NCBI GenBank assembly: GCA_964494505.1
Contig: CAZBRO010000038.1
Coordinates: 1 to 42,449, forward strand
Length of the DNA: 42,449 nucleotides
Source of the DNA: CAIYRG01 sp964494505
GTDB taxonomy: Bacteria > Pseudomonadota > Alphaproteobacteria > Micropepsales > Micropepsaceae
Reading direction: 5' to 3'
Of this stretch, positions 1 to 7,614 are shown one piece after another. Position 1 is the stretch's first letter. Each line of letters opens with the position of its first letter. The notes under the pieces were generated by a model. The model saw only the letters and a list, made by a program, of their open reading frames with translations, ran no database searches and was not told where the DNA came from. The position numbers were made by a program, and so were the translations under genes.

Positions 1-65
1 ACCTCCACCATGACAGTGTTTTAGATGGTGTTGCATCAACCCATTGAGACCGCCCTGTAAACTGT

Positions 66-704
66 TCACAGGCGGCGCGAGCGGCATGGCTCCGAACGAT
101 AGCGTTTGAGCGCTTTTTTCAGCCCATGCCATGTGCGCCGGGCAAGTGCGCGTTCTTCTTTGCCGAGAGCGCCGGCATAAACGGCGGTGGTCTCGATGCG
201 TGCATGGCCCATCCAGCGCTGCACGATGTTGAGCTGGACGCCGTTCTGTCCCGCTTCGATGGCGAACCCATGCCGAAGGGCTTTGGGCATCGACAGGGCG
301 TCGGTAACGCCCGCGCGCTTCATTACGCGCTTTACATGCTTCCACGCCGTCGTGCGTCCCCACGGCCACAGCCGCATGGCCTTGCGGCCTGGATCGATCA
401 GAGCGGCAGAAACGCCATGCGTCGCTTCGAACAGGTTCAGCAATTCGCGCGGCACGGGAATGGCCCGAAATACGCCCTTTTTCCGCTGTTTCAGCGTCTC
501 GAAGACAATCGCGCCGTCGCTTGCGTCGATCCGCTCGGCCGTCAGCGCCAGCACCTCCGAAATTCGAGCGCCGGTGAAGGCGAGGGCTAAGCAAAATGTG
601 GCGACCGCGCCGCCTTCGGCGACGGCAGCCGAAGCGAATGCGATCCGCTCGCGTCCGACGAGATATTTGCGATGGCCGGTGCGATCGAAAAGTGCGTGCA
701 TCAT
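66..704 (-). CDS. Short tyrosine recombinase/integrase (catalytic domain only)
   Basis: The protein has about 212 residues and consists almost entirely of the catalytic domain of the phage-integrase/XerCD family. Visible motifs are the first Arg box (GARISEVL), the LRHGF box and the C-terminal WMGH...TTAVY box with the Tyr nucleophile. The His of the usual HxLR motif is replaced by Lys (KALRHGF), a variant I recall in short plasmid integrases. The N-terminal core-binding domain is missing, so it is either a naturally short integrase or a truncated one. I start it at the tandem Met codons near 704 (MMHALFDRTG), because the longer open frame back to 815 runs through a perfect palindrome and has no family-like sequence. 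Its role would be site-specific recombination, but no partner site is proven. It faces away from the TPR genes. Confidence 0.8.
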   Translation of the reverse strand: MMHALFDRTGHRKYLVGRERIAFASAAVAEGGAVATFCLALAFTGARISEVLALTAERIDASDGAIVFETLKQRKKGVFRAIPVPRELLNLFEATHGVSAALIDPGRKAMRLWPWGRTTAWKHVKRVMKRAGVTDALSMPKALRHGFAIEAGQNGVQLNIVQRWMGHARIETTAVYAGALGKEERALARRTWHGLKKALKRYRSEPCRSRRL

Positions 705-769
705 CAGCAAGGCTTTTGCCCACTTTGCCGACGAAAGCGACGAACCGCGATTGACAGAGGAAAATAAGC

Positions 770-796
770 GTGAACAGAATACAGCATTCTGTTCAC
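770..796. promoter_or_regulatory. Perfect 11-5-11 inverted repeat upstream of the short integrase gene
   Basis: GTGAACAGAAT and ATTCTGTTCAC form a perfect 11-bp inverted repeat around a 5-bp centre. It lies about 65 bp upstream of the preferred integrase start. The octamer CTGTTCAC recurs at 62-69, over the integrase stop codon. It could be a repressor operator or a recombinase binding site. There is no T-run, so a terminator is unlikely. Confidence 0.55.
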
Positions 797-1274
797 CGAT
801 ACTCCGTGTACGCACCGATTGTCCAGAAAGAGATTCTGGGCCAGACCATGGCGCGCAATACGCGCAATTTCACCGCAACTCCCGTCCCAATCCTGACGAA
901 AACAGGCCCCTACGGCCCGTTCGATGCCCACGTCCAGAAGAAACGGCGCTGAGGACAGTGAGGGAAGTCCTGGCGTGGCGGGAAACAGGGGCGCGCTCAC
1001 CGTGGGGCACGGGGGATGGCCGGATTTCTCAGAATGGGGGCTAATGCGGGTGCCTTCTACAGCCGCCTTAACGGCTGACATGTCCGGTAGACGAAGGCCG
1101 CAGGATCGGGATTTGAAGCCACTTCCATGCGTACTCTCGTGCGTAACAAAGGCCCTGTCGGCTGGCTGGTAGCGCTTGAGCTTAGGAAGTACGGTCAGAA
1201 CGTCTAACCCCATGGCCGTATAGGCCGCCAATTGGACTTCCGACAAGAGCACGGCACGGGCGAGCAAGAGTGGA
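797..1274. other. Stretch without a recognisable gene
   Basis: About 480 bases separate the integrase promoter region from the membrane coiled-coil gene. Open frames here are short and overlap on both strands, with no family-like protein. A 34-codon frame from the ATG at 848 (MARNTRNFT...) is possible but unsupported. The stretch holds one copy of a short repeat (1025-1044) that recurs after the TPR gene, and a tRNA T-loop-like fragment near 1108-1120. Confidence 0.5.
1025..1044 (+). repeat. Left copy of a short direct repeat flanking the TPR module
   Basis: TTCTCAGAATGGGG followed by a CT(A/T)AT-like stretch is found here and again at 3402-3420, in the same orientation. The two copies bracket the 1275-3329 gene pair. 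Fourteen bases are identical and the next ten are similar. This could be the scar of an insertion or a shared regulatory element. Confidence 0.4.
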
Positions 1275-1661
1275 TTGCCGTTTAGCCTTTCGGGCATCGG
1301 GATCGTTGCGAGCAGCCTGCTGGTTACGATAGGCGTCGGCTATTTTTCCGGGCCCCTCGTTGTGCGGGCAGGTAACAATTTAGGATGGTTGGGTGACTTA
1401 TTTGCCGTCGGTTCCGGCTTTGCGACGATGGCGGGTTTGCTCCGGCGGCGGCTATCGCACGCGGCCGGAGAGATCGCCGATCTCAAACGAGATTTGGAAC
1501 ACCGCGACCAATCACTCGCTGAAATCCGCACCAAAAAGGAAAGGCTCGAGAAGAGCCTCGCCGAACTTTCCGAGCGGTTGCCCCAGTTGGCGCTGGAAGC
1601 TGCCGGACGGGAGCGGCGAGATCAGAATGACGAACGGGCCGCCAGATGCCTGGGTGCATGA
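1275..1661 (+). CDS. Small membrane protein with C-terminal coiled coil
   Basis: The 128-residue product matches no family I recognise. Residues 5-30 form a hydrophobic, Gly-rich segment (IGIVASSLLVTIGVGYF), and a second apolar stretch follows at about 36-55. From about residue 58 the sequence is highly charged with heptad character (EIADLKRDLEHRDQSLAEI...), typical of a coiled coil. The likely form is an inner-membrane anchor with a cytoplasmic coiled coil. The start is a TTG at 1275, because an in-frame stop lies at 1221 and no ATG or GTG is available, and this weakens the call. The stop codon is immediately followed by the GTG of the TPR gene, so the two are probably translated together, and a complex of membrane anchor and TPR scaffold is a reasonable inference. 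Confidence 0.55.
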   Translation: MPFSLSGIGIVASSLLVTIGVGYFSGPLVVRAGNNLGWLGDLFAVGSGFATMAGLLRRRLSHAAGEIADLKRDLEHRDQSLAEIRTKKERLEKSLAELSERLPQLALEAAGRERRDQNDERAARCLGA

Positions 1662-3329
1662 GTGGAACAAGAAGGCGAGCATGTCGCTGCTCTCCTGTAT
1701 GAGCTGGCCATCTGGGCAGCCGGACACGCCGCCGGCGATCAACGCGCGGCGGCTCTGAGTGTAGCCGCGGCCTACGCCTCCGCGACTCAGCTTTTCCGGT
1801 CTGTCGCACTCGGTCCGCACCGTCGGGCGCTCGATCTCGCGGGCGACATCGCCAAGCTCCAAGAGTTCGAAGGCTTTAGAATCATGCCCTTTCACGACGC
1901 GATGGATTCGCTTCGTGACCGCGAATGGGAAAATCGATCATTCGATGCCGACTCGGTATTGTGGGCGCAAACTGCGGTCGCGCAGGCCGATCACCTGATT
2001 GTACGAGGCCAATATCATCTGGCACTCCCGCTGTTCGAAACAGCGGTGACGCTTCTTCGGCGACAACTAGGTCTGGATGCCCTGCAGACTCTTCGCGCCC
2101 GGTATTCGCGCGCCCAAGTGCTGGAGCGGCTTGGCCAGCACGAAGAGGCGCTCGCGGCCATCGAGGCCGTCATCGCGGCACTGGAGGCGAGACCGACGGT
2201 TGGTGCGGCGCATCCGCATACGCTCGCGAGCGGCTATTTGCGGGCCGAGGTGCTGGAGCGTCTTGGCCAGTACGAAGAGGCGCTCGCGGCCATCGAGGCC
2301 GTCATCGCTGCAAGCGAGGCGAGCCCCGCGCTTGGCGCGGCGCATCCGGATACGCTCGCGAGCGGCTATTTGCGGGCCGAGGTGCTGGAGCGTCTCGGCC
2401 GGTACGAAGAGGCGCTCGCGGCCATTGAGGCCGTCATCGCGGCACTGGAGGCGAGCCCGGCGATTGGTGCGGCGCATCCGCATACCCTCGCGAGCCGCCA
2501 TTCGCGGGCCGAGGTGCTGGCACGTCTCGGCCGGTACGAAGAGGCGCTCGCGGCTATCGAGGCCGTCATCGCTGCAAGGGAGGCGAGCCCTGCGCTTGGC
2601 GCGACGCATCCGGACACGCTCGCGAGCCACTATCTCCGGGCCACGGTGCTGGTACGTCTAGGCCGATACGAAGAAGCGCTCGCGGCTATCGAGGCCGTCA
2701 TCGCGACAGAGGAAGCGAGCCCTGCGCTTGGCGCGGCGCATCCGGACACGCTCGTGAGCCGCCATTCGCGGGCCCAAGTGCTATATCGGCTTGGCCGGCA
2801 CGAAGAGGCGCTCGCGGCTATCGAGGCCGTCATCGCGGCACAGGAAGCGAGCCCGGCGCTTGGCGCGGCGCATCCGCATACACTCGTGAGCCGCCATTCG
2901 CGGGCCAAAGTGCTGTATCGGCTTGGCCGGCACGAAGAGGCGCTCGCGGCCATCGAGGCCGTCATCGCGGCACAGAAAGCGAGCCCGGCGCTTGGCGCGG
3001 CGCATCCGGACACGCTCGCGAGCCGCAATTTGCGGGCCGAGGTGCTGGAGCGGCTTGGCCGGCACGAAGAGGCGCTCGCGGCTATTGAGGCCGTCATCGC
3101 GGCAGAGGAAGCGAGCCCGGCGCTTGGCGCGGCGCATCCGGACACGCTCGCGAGCCACTATCTCCGGGCCACGGTGCTGGTACGTCTTGGCCGGAACGAA
3201 GAGGCGCTCGCGGCTATTGAGGCCGTCATCGCGGCAGAGGAAGCGAGCCCGGCGCTTGGCGCGGCGCATCCGGACACTCTCGCGAGCCGCAATTTGCGGG
3301 CCGAGGTGCGGGAGAGGCTAGCCCGCTAA
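1662..3329 (+). CDS. TPR protein with nine near-identical 44-residue repeats
   Basis: The 555-residue product starts at GTG 1662, directly after the previous stop. Residues 1-140 are unique and mostly helical. From about residue 140 onward there are nine full 44-residue units and a broken tenth. Each unit carries a TPR helix pair (VLERLGRYEEALAAIEAVIAA) followed by the ASPALGAAHPDTLAS linker. The HPDTL signature is that of kinesin-light-chain-like TPR_10/TPR_12 repeats, which normally bind proteins or peptides. Units differ at only a few positions (L/S/R/T/Q/E at the helix end; Y/H/N in the EEAL box), which points to recent unit duplication or gene conversion. The last unit diverges and stops after RLAR, so the C-terminus looks eroded. 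No catalytic domain is present; the role is probably scaffolding with the membrane coiled-coil partner. Confidence 0.75.
   Translation: MEQEGEHVAALLYELAIWAAGHAAGDQRAAALSVAAAYASATQLFRSVALGPHRRALDLAGDIAKLQEFEGFRIMPFHDAMDSLRDREWENRSFDADSVLWAQTAVAQADHLIVRGQYHLALPLFETAVTLLRRQLGLDALQTLRARYSRAQVLERLGQHEEALAAIEAVIAALEARPTVGAAHPHTLASGYLRAEVLERLGQYEEALAAIEAVIAASEASPALGAAHPDTLASGYLRAEVLERLGRYEEALAAIEAVIAALEASPAIGAAHPHTLASRHSRAEVLARLGRYEEALAAIEAVIAAREASPALGATHPDTLASHYLRATVLVRLGRYEEALAAIEAVIATEEASPALGAAHPDTLVSRHSRAQVLYRLGRHEEALAAIEAVIAAQEASPALGAAHPHTLVSRHSRAKVLYRLGRHEEALAAIEAVIAAQKASPALGAAHPDTLASRNLRAEVLERLGRHEEALAAIEAVIAAEEASPALGAAHPDTLASHYLRATVLVRLGRNEEALAAIEAVIAAEEASPALGAAHPDTLASRNLRAEVRERLAR
2080..3320 (+). 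repeat. Tandem 132-bp DNA repeats inside the TPR gene
   Basis: The period is 132 bp, measured between successive HPDTL codons (2211, 2343, 2475 and onward), equal to 44 codons. About nine units are nearly identical at the DNA level, even at synonymous positions. Such an array is prone to slippage and to short-read assembly errors, so unit number may vary between isolates. The repeats also give rise to long meaningless frames on both strands. Confidence 0.9.
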
Positions 3330-3718
3330 GAATTCGCAAATTCGGGCTCAATTGTTGGGCCTGGCTTTCCAGAGTTGTGCGGTACAGCCGTGGACGAGAA
3401 CTTCTCAGAATGGGGCTTATCGGCGGACGTGGAGCTGGATGCGTCCGTCATTATAAGGAAACGTGAGCCTCCCAGGTGATTACCTATGGAACGACGCCAA
3501 ATCTACCGTCGGTTTCTGGCCGCTGAACGATCCTGCCGACAGACTTTATCGAGCTCCTTAGCTGTGTTCTGTGTTTGTGCCGCAAAGCGTATTTTGGCGG
3601 ACAAACCTTGAGGTGAGCCCTTTGCGATCTCGCACTGCGACGGCGATACGCCTAGCGGCTCAGCGCCGCTTAGATACCTACCCTCCCCAACATCGGATTT
3701 CTTGCGTCCAGACGTCCA
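3330..3718. other. Stretch without a gene
   Basis: No frame here looks like a real protein. The stretch contains the second copy of the short direct repeat (3402-3420) and the decayed end of the TPR array. It ends at the strong hairpin at 3719-3756. Confidence 0.5.
3402..3420 (+). repeat. Right copy of the short direct repeat flanking the TPR module
   Basis: TTCTCAGAATGGGG is identical to the copy at 1025-1038, and a similar CTTAT-CGG stretch follows. It lies 70 bases after the TPR stop codon. Confidence 0.4.
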
Positions 3719-3756
3719 ACGAAAGAAGGCCCGGACGTGCCCGGGTCTTCTTTCGT
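3719..3756 (-). terminator. Hairpin terminator after the secreted lectin-like gene
   Basis: A 10-bp perfect outer stem (ACGAAAGAAG / CTTCTTTCGT) encloses a second CCCGG/CCGGG stem. The hairpin lies 20 bp beyond the stop of the minus-strand gene at 3776. On that strand the descending arm CTTCTTTCG supplies the T-rich side. It could work in both directions. Confidence 0.7.
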
Positions 3757-3775
3757 CGCGAACGTAAATAACGTG

Positions 3776-4438
3776 TCAGTTGATGGCGAAGCAGTAGAAC
3801 TTGCCCGCGCCGCCGGTGGCGACGAGGCCCGCCGCAGTGCAGTCGCGGCTCATATGCGCCGAATTCCACGACACGTTGCCGTTGCCATTGCGGTCGTGGT
3901 GGCCGAGCATCGCGCGGTTTGTCGCAGAGTCCGAAGTCCAGTTGTTGCACGTATGATCGAGACCGTCGGTGAAAGCCCGGCCGTCGGAGTCCGAACCCGT
4001 CAGCATGTCGTGCTGGTTGGGCATGTCGCCGAAGCCGTTGACCATCTCGCCCTTTTCGGTGAGTGAGCTGGCCTTGCGGATGGAATTGCGGTCGCGCGCC
4101 TGGTCGCCATGCAGATCGGCGACGTTGCTGGCGATCAGCTGACCCTTGGCGTTGTACCAGGGTCCCGCCCCGATTCGGCCGCGTGCGTTCACAGCAGGTG
4201 CATTGCCTTGCGCCTGCTGACTCAAATAGGCGTGCCAGGTCTTGCCGCCCGCGCCCGCCGCGGCGGCAAGGTTCTGGCAAATCTGGTCGGCGCCTGTGAG
4301 GCCACCGAGATTTCCGGTGCCCGGAACGGTACTGGTGACGAAGAAGCTCATTGGCTGCTGCGGCGCCTGGGCTGCGAAAACGGCAGCCGAGCCGAGCAGG
4401 GTGACGGCGATTGCAGGCAGAATGATTTTCTTATTCAT
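3776..4438 (-). CDS. Secreted protein, C-type-lectin-like/DUF1554-like fold
   Basis: The product has 220 residues from the ATG at 4438, which is preceded by a good GAGGAGG ribosome site seven bases away. A longer in-frame start at 4483 lacks one. Residues 1-25 are a clear Sec signal peptide (MNKKIILPAIAVTLLGSAA, cleavage near FAAQA). The mature part begins FFVTSTVPGTGNLGGLTGAD, followed by QICQNLA and KTWHAYLS. This pattern resembles exported proteins with a collagen-NC10/endostatin or DUF1554-like C-type lectin fold. Conserved Cys and Trp residues (HTCNNWTSD, SRDCTAAG, KFYCFA) would form disulfides in the periplasm or outside the cell. It is monocistronic, on the opposite strand from its neighbours, and followed by a strong hairpin. 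The ligand is unknown. Confidence 0.75.
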   Translation of the reverse strand: MNKKIILPAIAVTLLGSAAVFAAQAPQQPMSFFVTSTVPGTGNLGGLTGADQICQNLAAAAGAGGKTWHAYLSQQAQGNAPAVNARGRIGAGPWYNAKGQLIASNVADLHGDQARDRNSIRKASSLTEKGEMVNGFGDMPNQHDMLTGSDSDGRAFTDGLDHTCNNWTSDSATNRAMLGHHDRNGNGNVSWNSAHMSRDCTAAGLVATGGAGKFYCFAIN

Positions 4439-4906
4439 GACAGCGCCTCCTCGTTGATTTGGATGAGGTGTGCGGGACCCCACGGGCCAGCATCAACTGG
4501 AGCATGATGAATATTCGCACCCCAATTTACAAGGGCCAGACGATGGTAGGCCCATCCTCAGTGCATTTCGTTGGCCGCCGTCCCGTTACTTCAGTGAGAT
4601 GTCACGGCTATCTCCATCAACGGCCAGAGTTAGCCGTCCCCGTGCCAATGTTCCGGCGGCTGATGGCCGATCACGGAGGCGGCTGTTCCCACCGAGTTGA
4701 ATGAAAGAACGCTCAGATCACCAGAGGACAATTTTACAAAACTTTCTGAAGGTGATACAAACAAAGGTGTCTCTGCTGTCCTTTCGAGGGGAATTGCGAT
4801 AGCGGATCTGATGATTTTTGTCAGGGCGCGGGGGCTACCGTGAAATCATCTTGGATGGAGAGCTTCCGCTCTCCTTTGCAATCTGCTCCCTACATTGGGG
4901 GGCAAG
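4439..4906. other. Intergenic region with divergent promoters
   Basis: About 470 bases lie between two divergent genes for exported proteins. No convincing gene is present. Base composition becomes noticeably more A+T-rich from about 4690, matching the protease operon that follows. A candidate promoter for the operon is listed at 4733-4761. Confidence 0.5.
4733..4761 (+). promoter_or_regulatory. Candidate sigma-70-type promoter of the lipoprotein/protease operon
   Basis: TTTACA at 4733-4738 and TACAAA at 4756-4761 are separated by 17 bp, in an A+T-rich patch about 145 bp upstream of the lipoprotein start. The match is by eye only. Confidence 0.35.
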
Positions 4907-6355
4907 GTGCGTGATCATCAATTTTGGTTTGTAGTTCGCATTCCAATTTGCGGAATCGGATTCTTTTTTATCGCGGGATGCGGTCCAGTTCTAACGAGTG
5001 TTCCGGAGTCGACAGTTCTAGCGTCTACTTCTAATCAAACCCTTCATAGATCGTACTGTCTTCCAAGGACGCTGTTGTCTATCACGGTGACCGAGGATGT
5101 CTCTGCAGGCGACGGGAGTTCCACGACGCCGGGGGAAACTCCGCAAGTGGGGCAGGAAAGGGCGGCTCGCGTTCCCAATCCCGCACCAAATGCGCCTGTA
5201 ACTACGGCTCCCGCACCAACACAAGCGCAAAGTCAAGCAGCGCCAAGCTCGCCCGGTACGCCGCCGGCGCAGAATAATCAGACGCAGATGCCACCTTCAT
5301 CATCACAGCAAGCGAATCCGGTGCAAGCTCCGTCCCAATCCATGCCTCAAGGGCAAGCGCAGAATCAGCCTCAAGCGCAACCCCAAATGGCCATAAACGG
5401 TGATGGTGTTAGCGTTGCTCTCATTACCCAGACGGTTCCCGATCGTACTCACCTCTTCGGCATCGAATATGATGAGTCACCATTGTCCGATGACGACATT
5501 ACTGTCGAGAATGTCAGCAAACCATCGGGGAACTGCTTGCTGCAAAAAGTCTCAACATCGGTTGAAGATCGGACGCCAGCAGTCATTAGTAATCTCGTGG
5601 CAACCGTCATTCGTGCGGCTACTGGCGTTCCTACTGCGGGGACGGTCCGCACCGGCGAGGTTAAGGCCGGGAGGCAGCGCACATTAACCGCTGTACTTGA
5701 TCAATTTGGGGCCACCGATACCGATGCGCTGAACACGAAATTAATGACCGCGGGCTTTGATCTTCACATCTCCATAACCCAAATTGGCGCCGCAGCGGGT
5801 ACGCCTAACCAATCCGCATTTAAATATCAGAAAGGAAATGGCATCTACTTCCTGGATCCCGTCCCATTTAGACTCAGCCTATCTCGACTATCTAGCAAGG
5901 GCTCTACTCTCATAGGCGAAGCAATCTTCTATGCGCATGACGCTTCGACACCGCAATTTCTCGAAATTAAGCGCTCCGCGTTCGTAAAGCGAGAGACGAC
6001 TATCGTTTTCGACAGTGGCGTGCCAGTTTCAATCGAGACGAAGAAGCCGAGCGAGCTCCTGGGTTTCGTATCCATACCGCTAGAAATTGCCACCGATATA
6101 GTCTCGATTCCTGGCCAGCTGATAAAACTCCGTGTTGACTATAGCTCGCAGGAAAACTCACTATTGGAGGATAAAACAAAATTCTACGCTGACTATGGTG
6201 CCTTCCTGCAGCAATATGAGACTTTTCTAAAACAACAGTCTGATGCGATGAAGCTGCTCGGTGGGCAGTCGCTTCCGTCAGGCCTTCCTTCTACAGGTGT
6301 TCAAGTGCTTTCAAATACCGGCGGAGTATTGTCACCCGGAGCATCTGGGCCATGA
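4907..6355 (+). CDS. Exported lipoprotein with Pro/Gln-rich linker, first gene of protease operon
   Basis: About 482 residues. I use the GTG at 4907, which has a G-rich ribosome site just upstream; a TTG at 4895 is also possible. The N-terminus is hydrophobic and ends in a lipobox (FIAGC, Cys about 25), so the mature protein should be lipid-anchored. Residues about 75-165 are a low-complexity Pro/Gln/Ala/Ser linker (TQAQSQAAPSSPGTPP and similar). The C-terminal ~310 residues form a folded domain that I do not recognise. Its stop overlaps the start of the trypsin-like gene by four bases (ATGA), and that gene overlaps the caspase-like gene in the same way, so the three are co-translated. It may anchor, sense for, or be the substrate of the two proteases. 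Function unknown. Confidence 0.75.
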   Translation: MRDHQFWFVVRIPICGIGFFFIAGCGPVLTSVPESTVLASTSNQTLHRSYCLPRTLLSITVTEDVSAGDGSSTTPGETPQVGQERAARVPNPAPNAPVTTAPAPTQAQSQAAPSSPGTPPAQNNQTQMPPSSSQQANPVQAPSQSMPQGQAQNQPQAQPQMAINGDGVSVALITQTVPDRTHLFGIEYDESPLSDDDITVENVSKPSGNCLLQKVSTSVEDRTPAVISNLVATVIRAATGVPTAGTVRTGEVKAGRQRTLTAVLDQFGATDTDALNTKLMTAGFDLHISITQIGAAAGTPNQSAFKYQKGNGIYFLDPVPFRLSLSRLSSKGSTLIGEAIFYAHDASTPQFLEIKRSAFVKRETTIVFDSGVPVSIETKKPSELLGFVSIPLEIATDIVSIPGQLIKLRVDYSSQENSLLEDKTKFYADYGAFLQQYETFLKQQSDAMKLLGGQSLPSGLPSTGVQVLSNTGGVLSPGASGP

Positions 6356-7614
6356 AAAGTAAATATCTATTTGGATTATTTGTGGCTGTTGTGCTGTTGC
6401 CGGCTGTCGCGTATGCGCAGCAGCTACCTAATTTTGACGCGTTATTTCCAGCTTCTAACGGACGCGATGCTGCTGCTCGAGGGAACGCAGTGACAGATTT
6501 GGCGGATGCTGCAAAGGCAGCACTTTCTATTGCGGATCAAGAATCAAGTGTGGCCGCCGAACCAAACACCCGGCAGGCGAGTTACGCCGCGAGGCTACAG
6601 GATGCTTTCTCCCAACGATGGCACCCGGTTCCGGGTAACATTATAGTGCCGTTCGCCCAAACCACCGATAGCTCTGTGTTAACGAACGAAGTGTTTAATC
6701 GTAACACCAGAAGCCTTTTCATATCGTTGGCGCAGAGCGATCGAGAATTAGCAAATAAAAAGTACGCCGACGTCAGGGTCATCGGTGGCTCTCCGATTCC
6801 AGACGCTGTGGATGTAGTCGCGTTGGTTGGCAGCGTTGGTAACAATTACACCGAAGTGTGTTCGGGCGCGATGATATCTCGGACGAGAATTCTTACGGCT
6901 GCACATTGCGTCTGCAACGGAGCGGCGCAGTCAGTGCGCGCGGGACAACAGATCTTCGGGATCGAGGGTTATACGTCCTATTTTGTAAGTAAAACATATC
7001 TTTATGGACAAACCCCTGCTCAGTCCAATGCACAGCGCGCACAGTCAGATTATTGCCCCAAGGGCAATTCATCCACTTCAATTGAACAGGCTGTTGCTGG
7101 CCGCGATCTTGCAATTGTGGAGACAGTCGGGTCCATTTCAAATGGAAAGCCGAGAGAGGTGGTGGGGCCTGCTGCATTTCTTCGGTGGCAAAGCGGTCAA
7201 TACAAGTATTTTGTCAGAGCCGTCGGATATGGTTTTAGTCGAATAGACGCGAACGGAAACCCGGCAAGTATTGGAAACCGCCTTTTCGCCGATGTTGCTG
7301 TGGCTTCATATGACTGCACTGATCTCGGCGCGGTGAACTTTACCTGCCGAGCGGGCAATGAATTGGTTGCCGCTGGACGCCCGCTGCACCAAGTAGCCGG
7401 GCCTGTACCGGATACCTGCGGAGGAGACAGCGGCGGTCCAATATATATCCAGGTGGACGACAAAGGGCGGAGTGTGTTTAAGACGATCGGAATTACATCA
7501 CGTGGAACTAACATAGGCTGTGGCGCAGGAGGAATATACGCACTCACTGCGACTGCGGAGGCAAGTGCTTGGTTAACCGGTATGGGAGCAACCATACGGG
7601 ATGACGTGCAATGA
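6352..7614 (+). CDS. Exported trypsin-like serine protease (peptidase family S1)
   Basis: The product has 420 residues with a signal peptide (MKSKYLFGLFVAVVLLPAV, cleavage near AYAQQ). A ~130-residue N-terminal extension precedes the chymotrypsin-fold domain. The triad is complete: His185 in TAAHC, Asp252 in RDLAIVE and Ser360 in GDSGGP. Paired Cys residues around these (CSGAMIS, AAHCVC, DTCGGDSGGP, NIGCGAGG) fit a disulfide-bonded exported enzyme. The N-terminal extension could be a propeptide, as in other zymogens. It overlaps the genes on both sides by four bases. The role is endopeptidase activity in the periplasm or outside. The pairing with a caspase-like protein suggests one activates the other, but this is inference. 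Confidence 0.88.
   Translation: MKSKYLFGLFVAVVLLPAVAYAQQLPNFDALFPASNGRDAAARGNAVTDLADAAKAALSIADQESSVAAEPNTRQASYAARLQDAFSQRWHPVPGNIIVPFAQTTDSSVLTNEVFNRNTRSLFISLAQSDRELANKKYADVRVIGGSPIPDAVDVVALVGSVGNNYTEVCSGAMISRTRILTAAHCVCNGAAQSVRAGQQIFGIEGYTSYFVSKTYLYGQTPAQSNAQRAQSDYCPKGNSSTSIEQAVAGRDLAIVETVGSISNGKPREVVGPAAFLRWQSGQYKYFVRAVGYGFSRIDANGNPASIGNRLFADVAVASYDCTDLGAVNFTCRAGNELVAAGRPLHQVAGPVPDTCGGDSGGPIYIQVDDKGRSVFKTIGITSRGTNIGCGAGGIYALTATAEASAWLTGMGATIRDDVQ

Noticed and set aside
770..952. A 60-codon plus-strand frame through the palindrome
   Set aside because: It begins inside the inverted repeat and has no ribosome site or recognisable product.
1108..1120. A tRNA T-loop-like TTCAAATCCCG on the minus strand, which could be an attachment-site tRNA
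   Set aside because: The T-stem does not pair well and no acceptor, D or anticodon arm could be found upstream.
2067..3269. Long minus-strand and out-of-frame open frames with Arg/Ala-rich repeats
   Set aside because: They mirror the TPR repeats in other frames and have no family-like sequence.
2080..3320. Evenly spaced tandem units suggested a CRISPR array
   Set aside because: Units are 132 bp, lie in frame in a coding gene and have no unique spacers. They are TPR codons.
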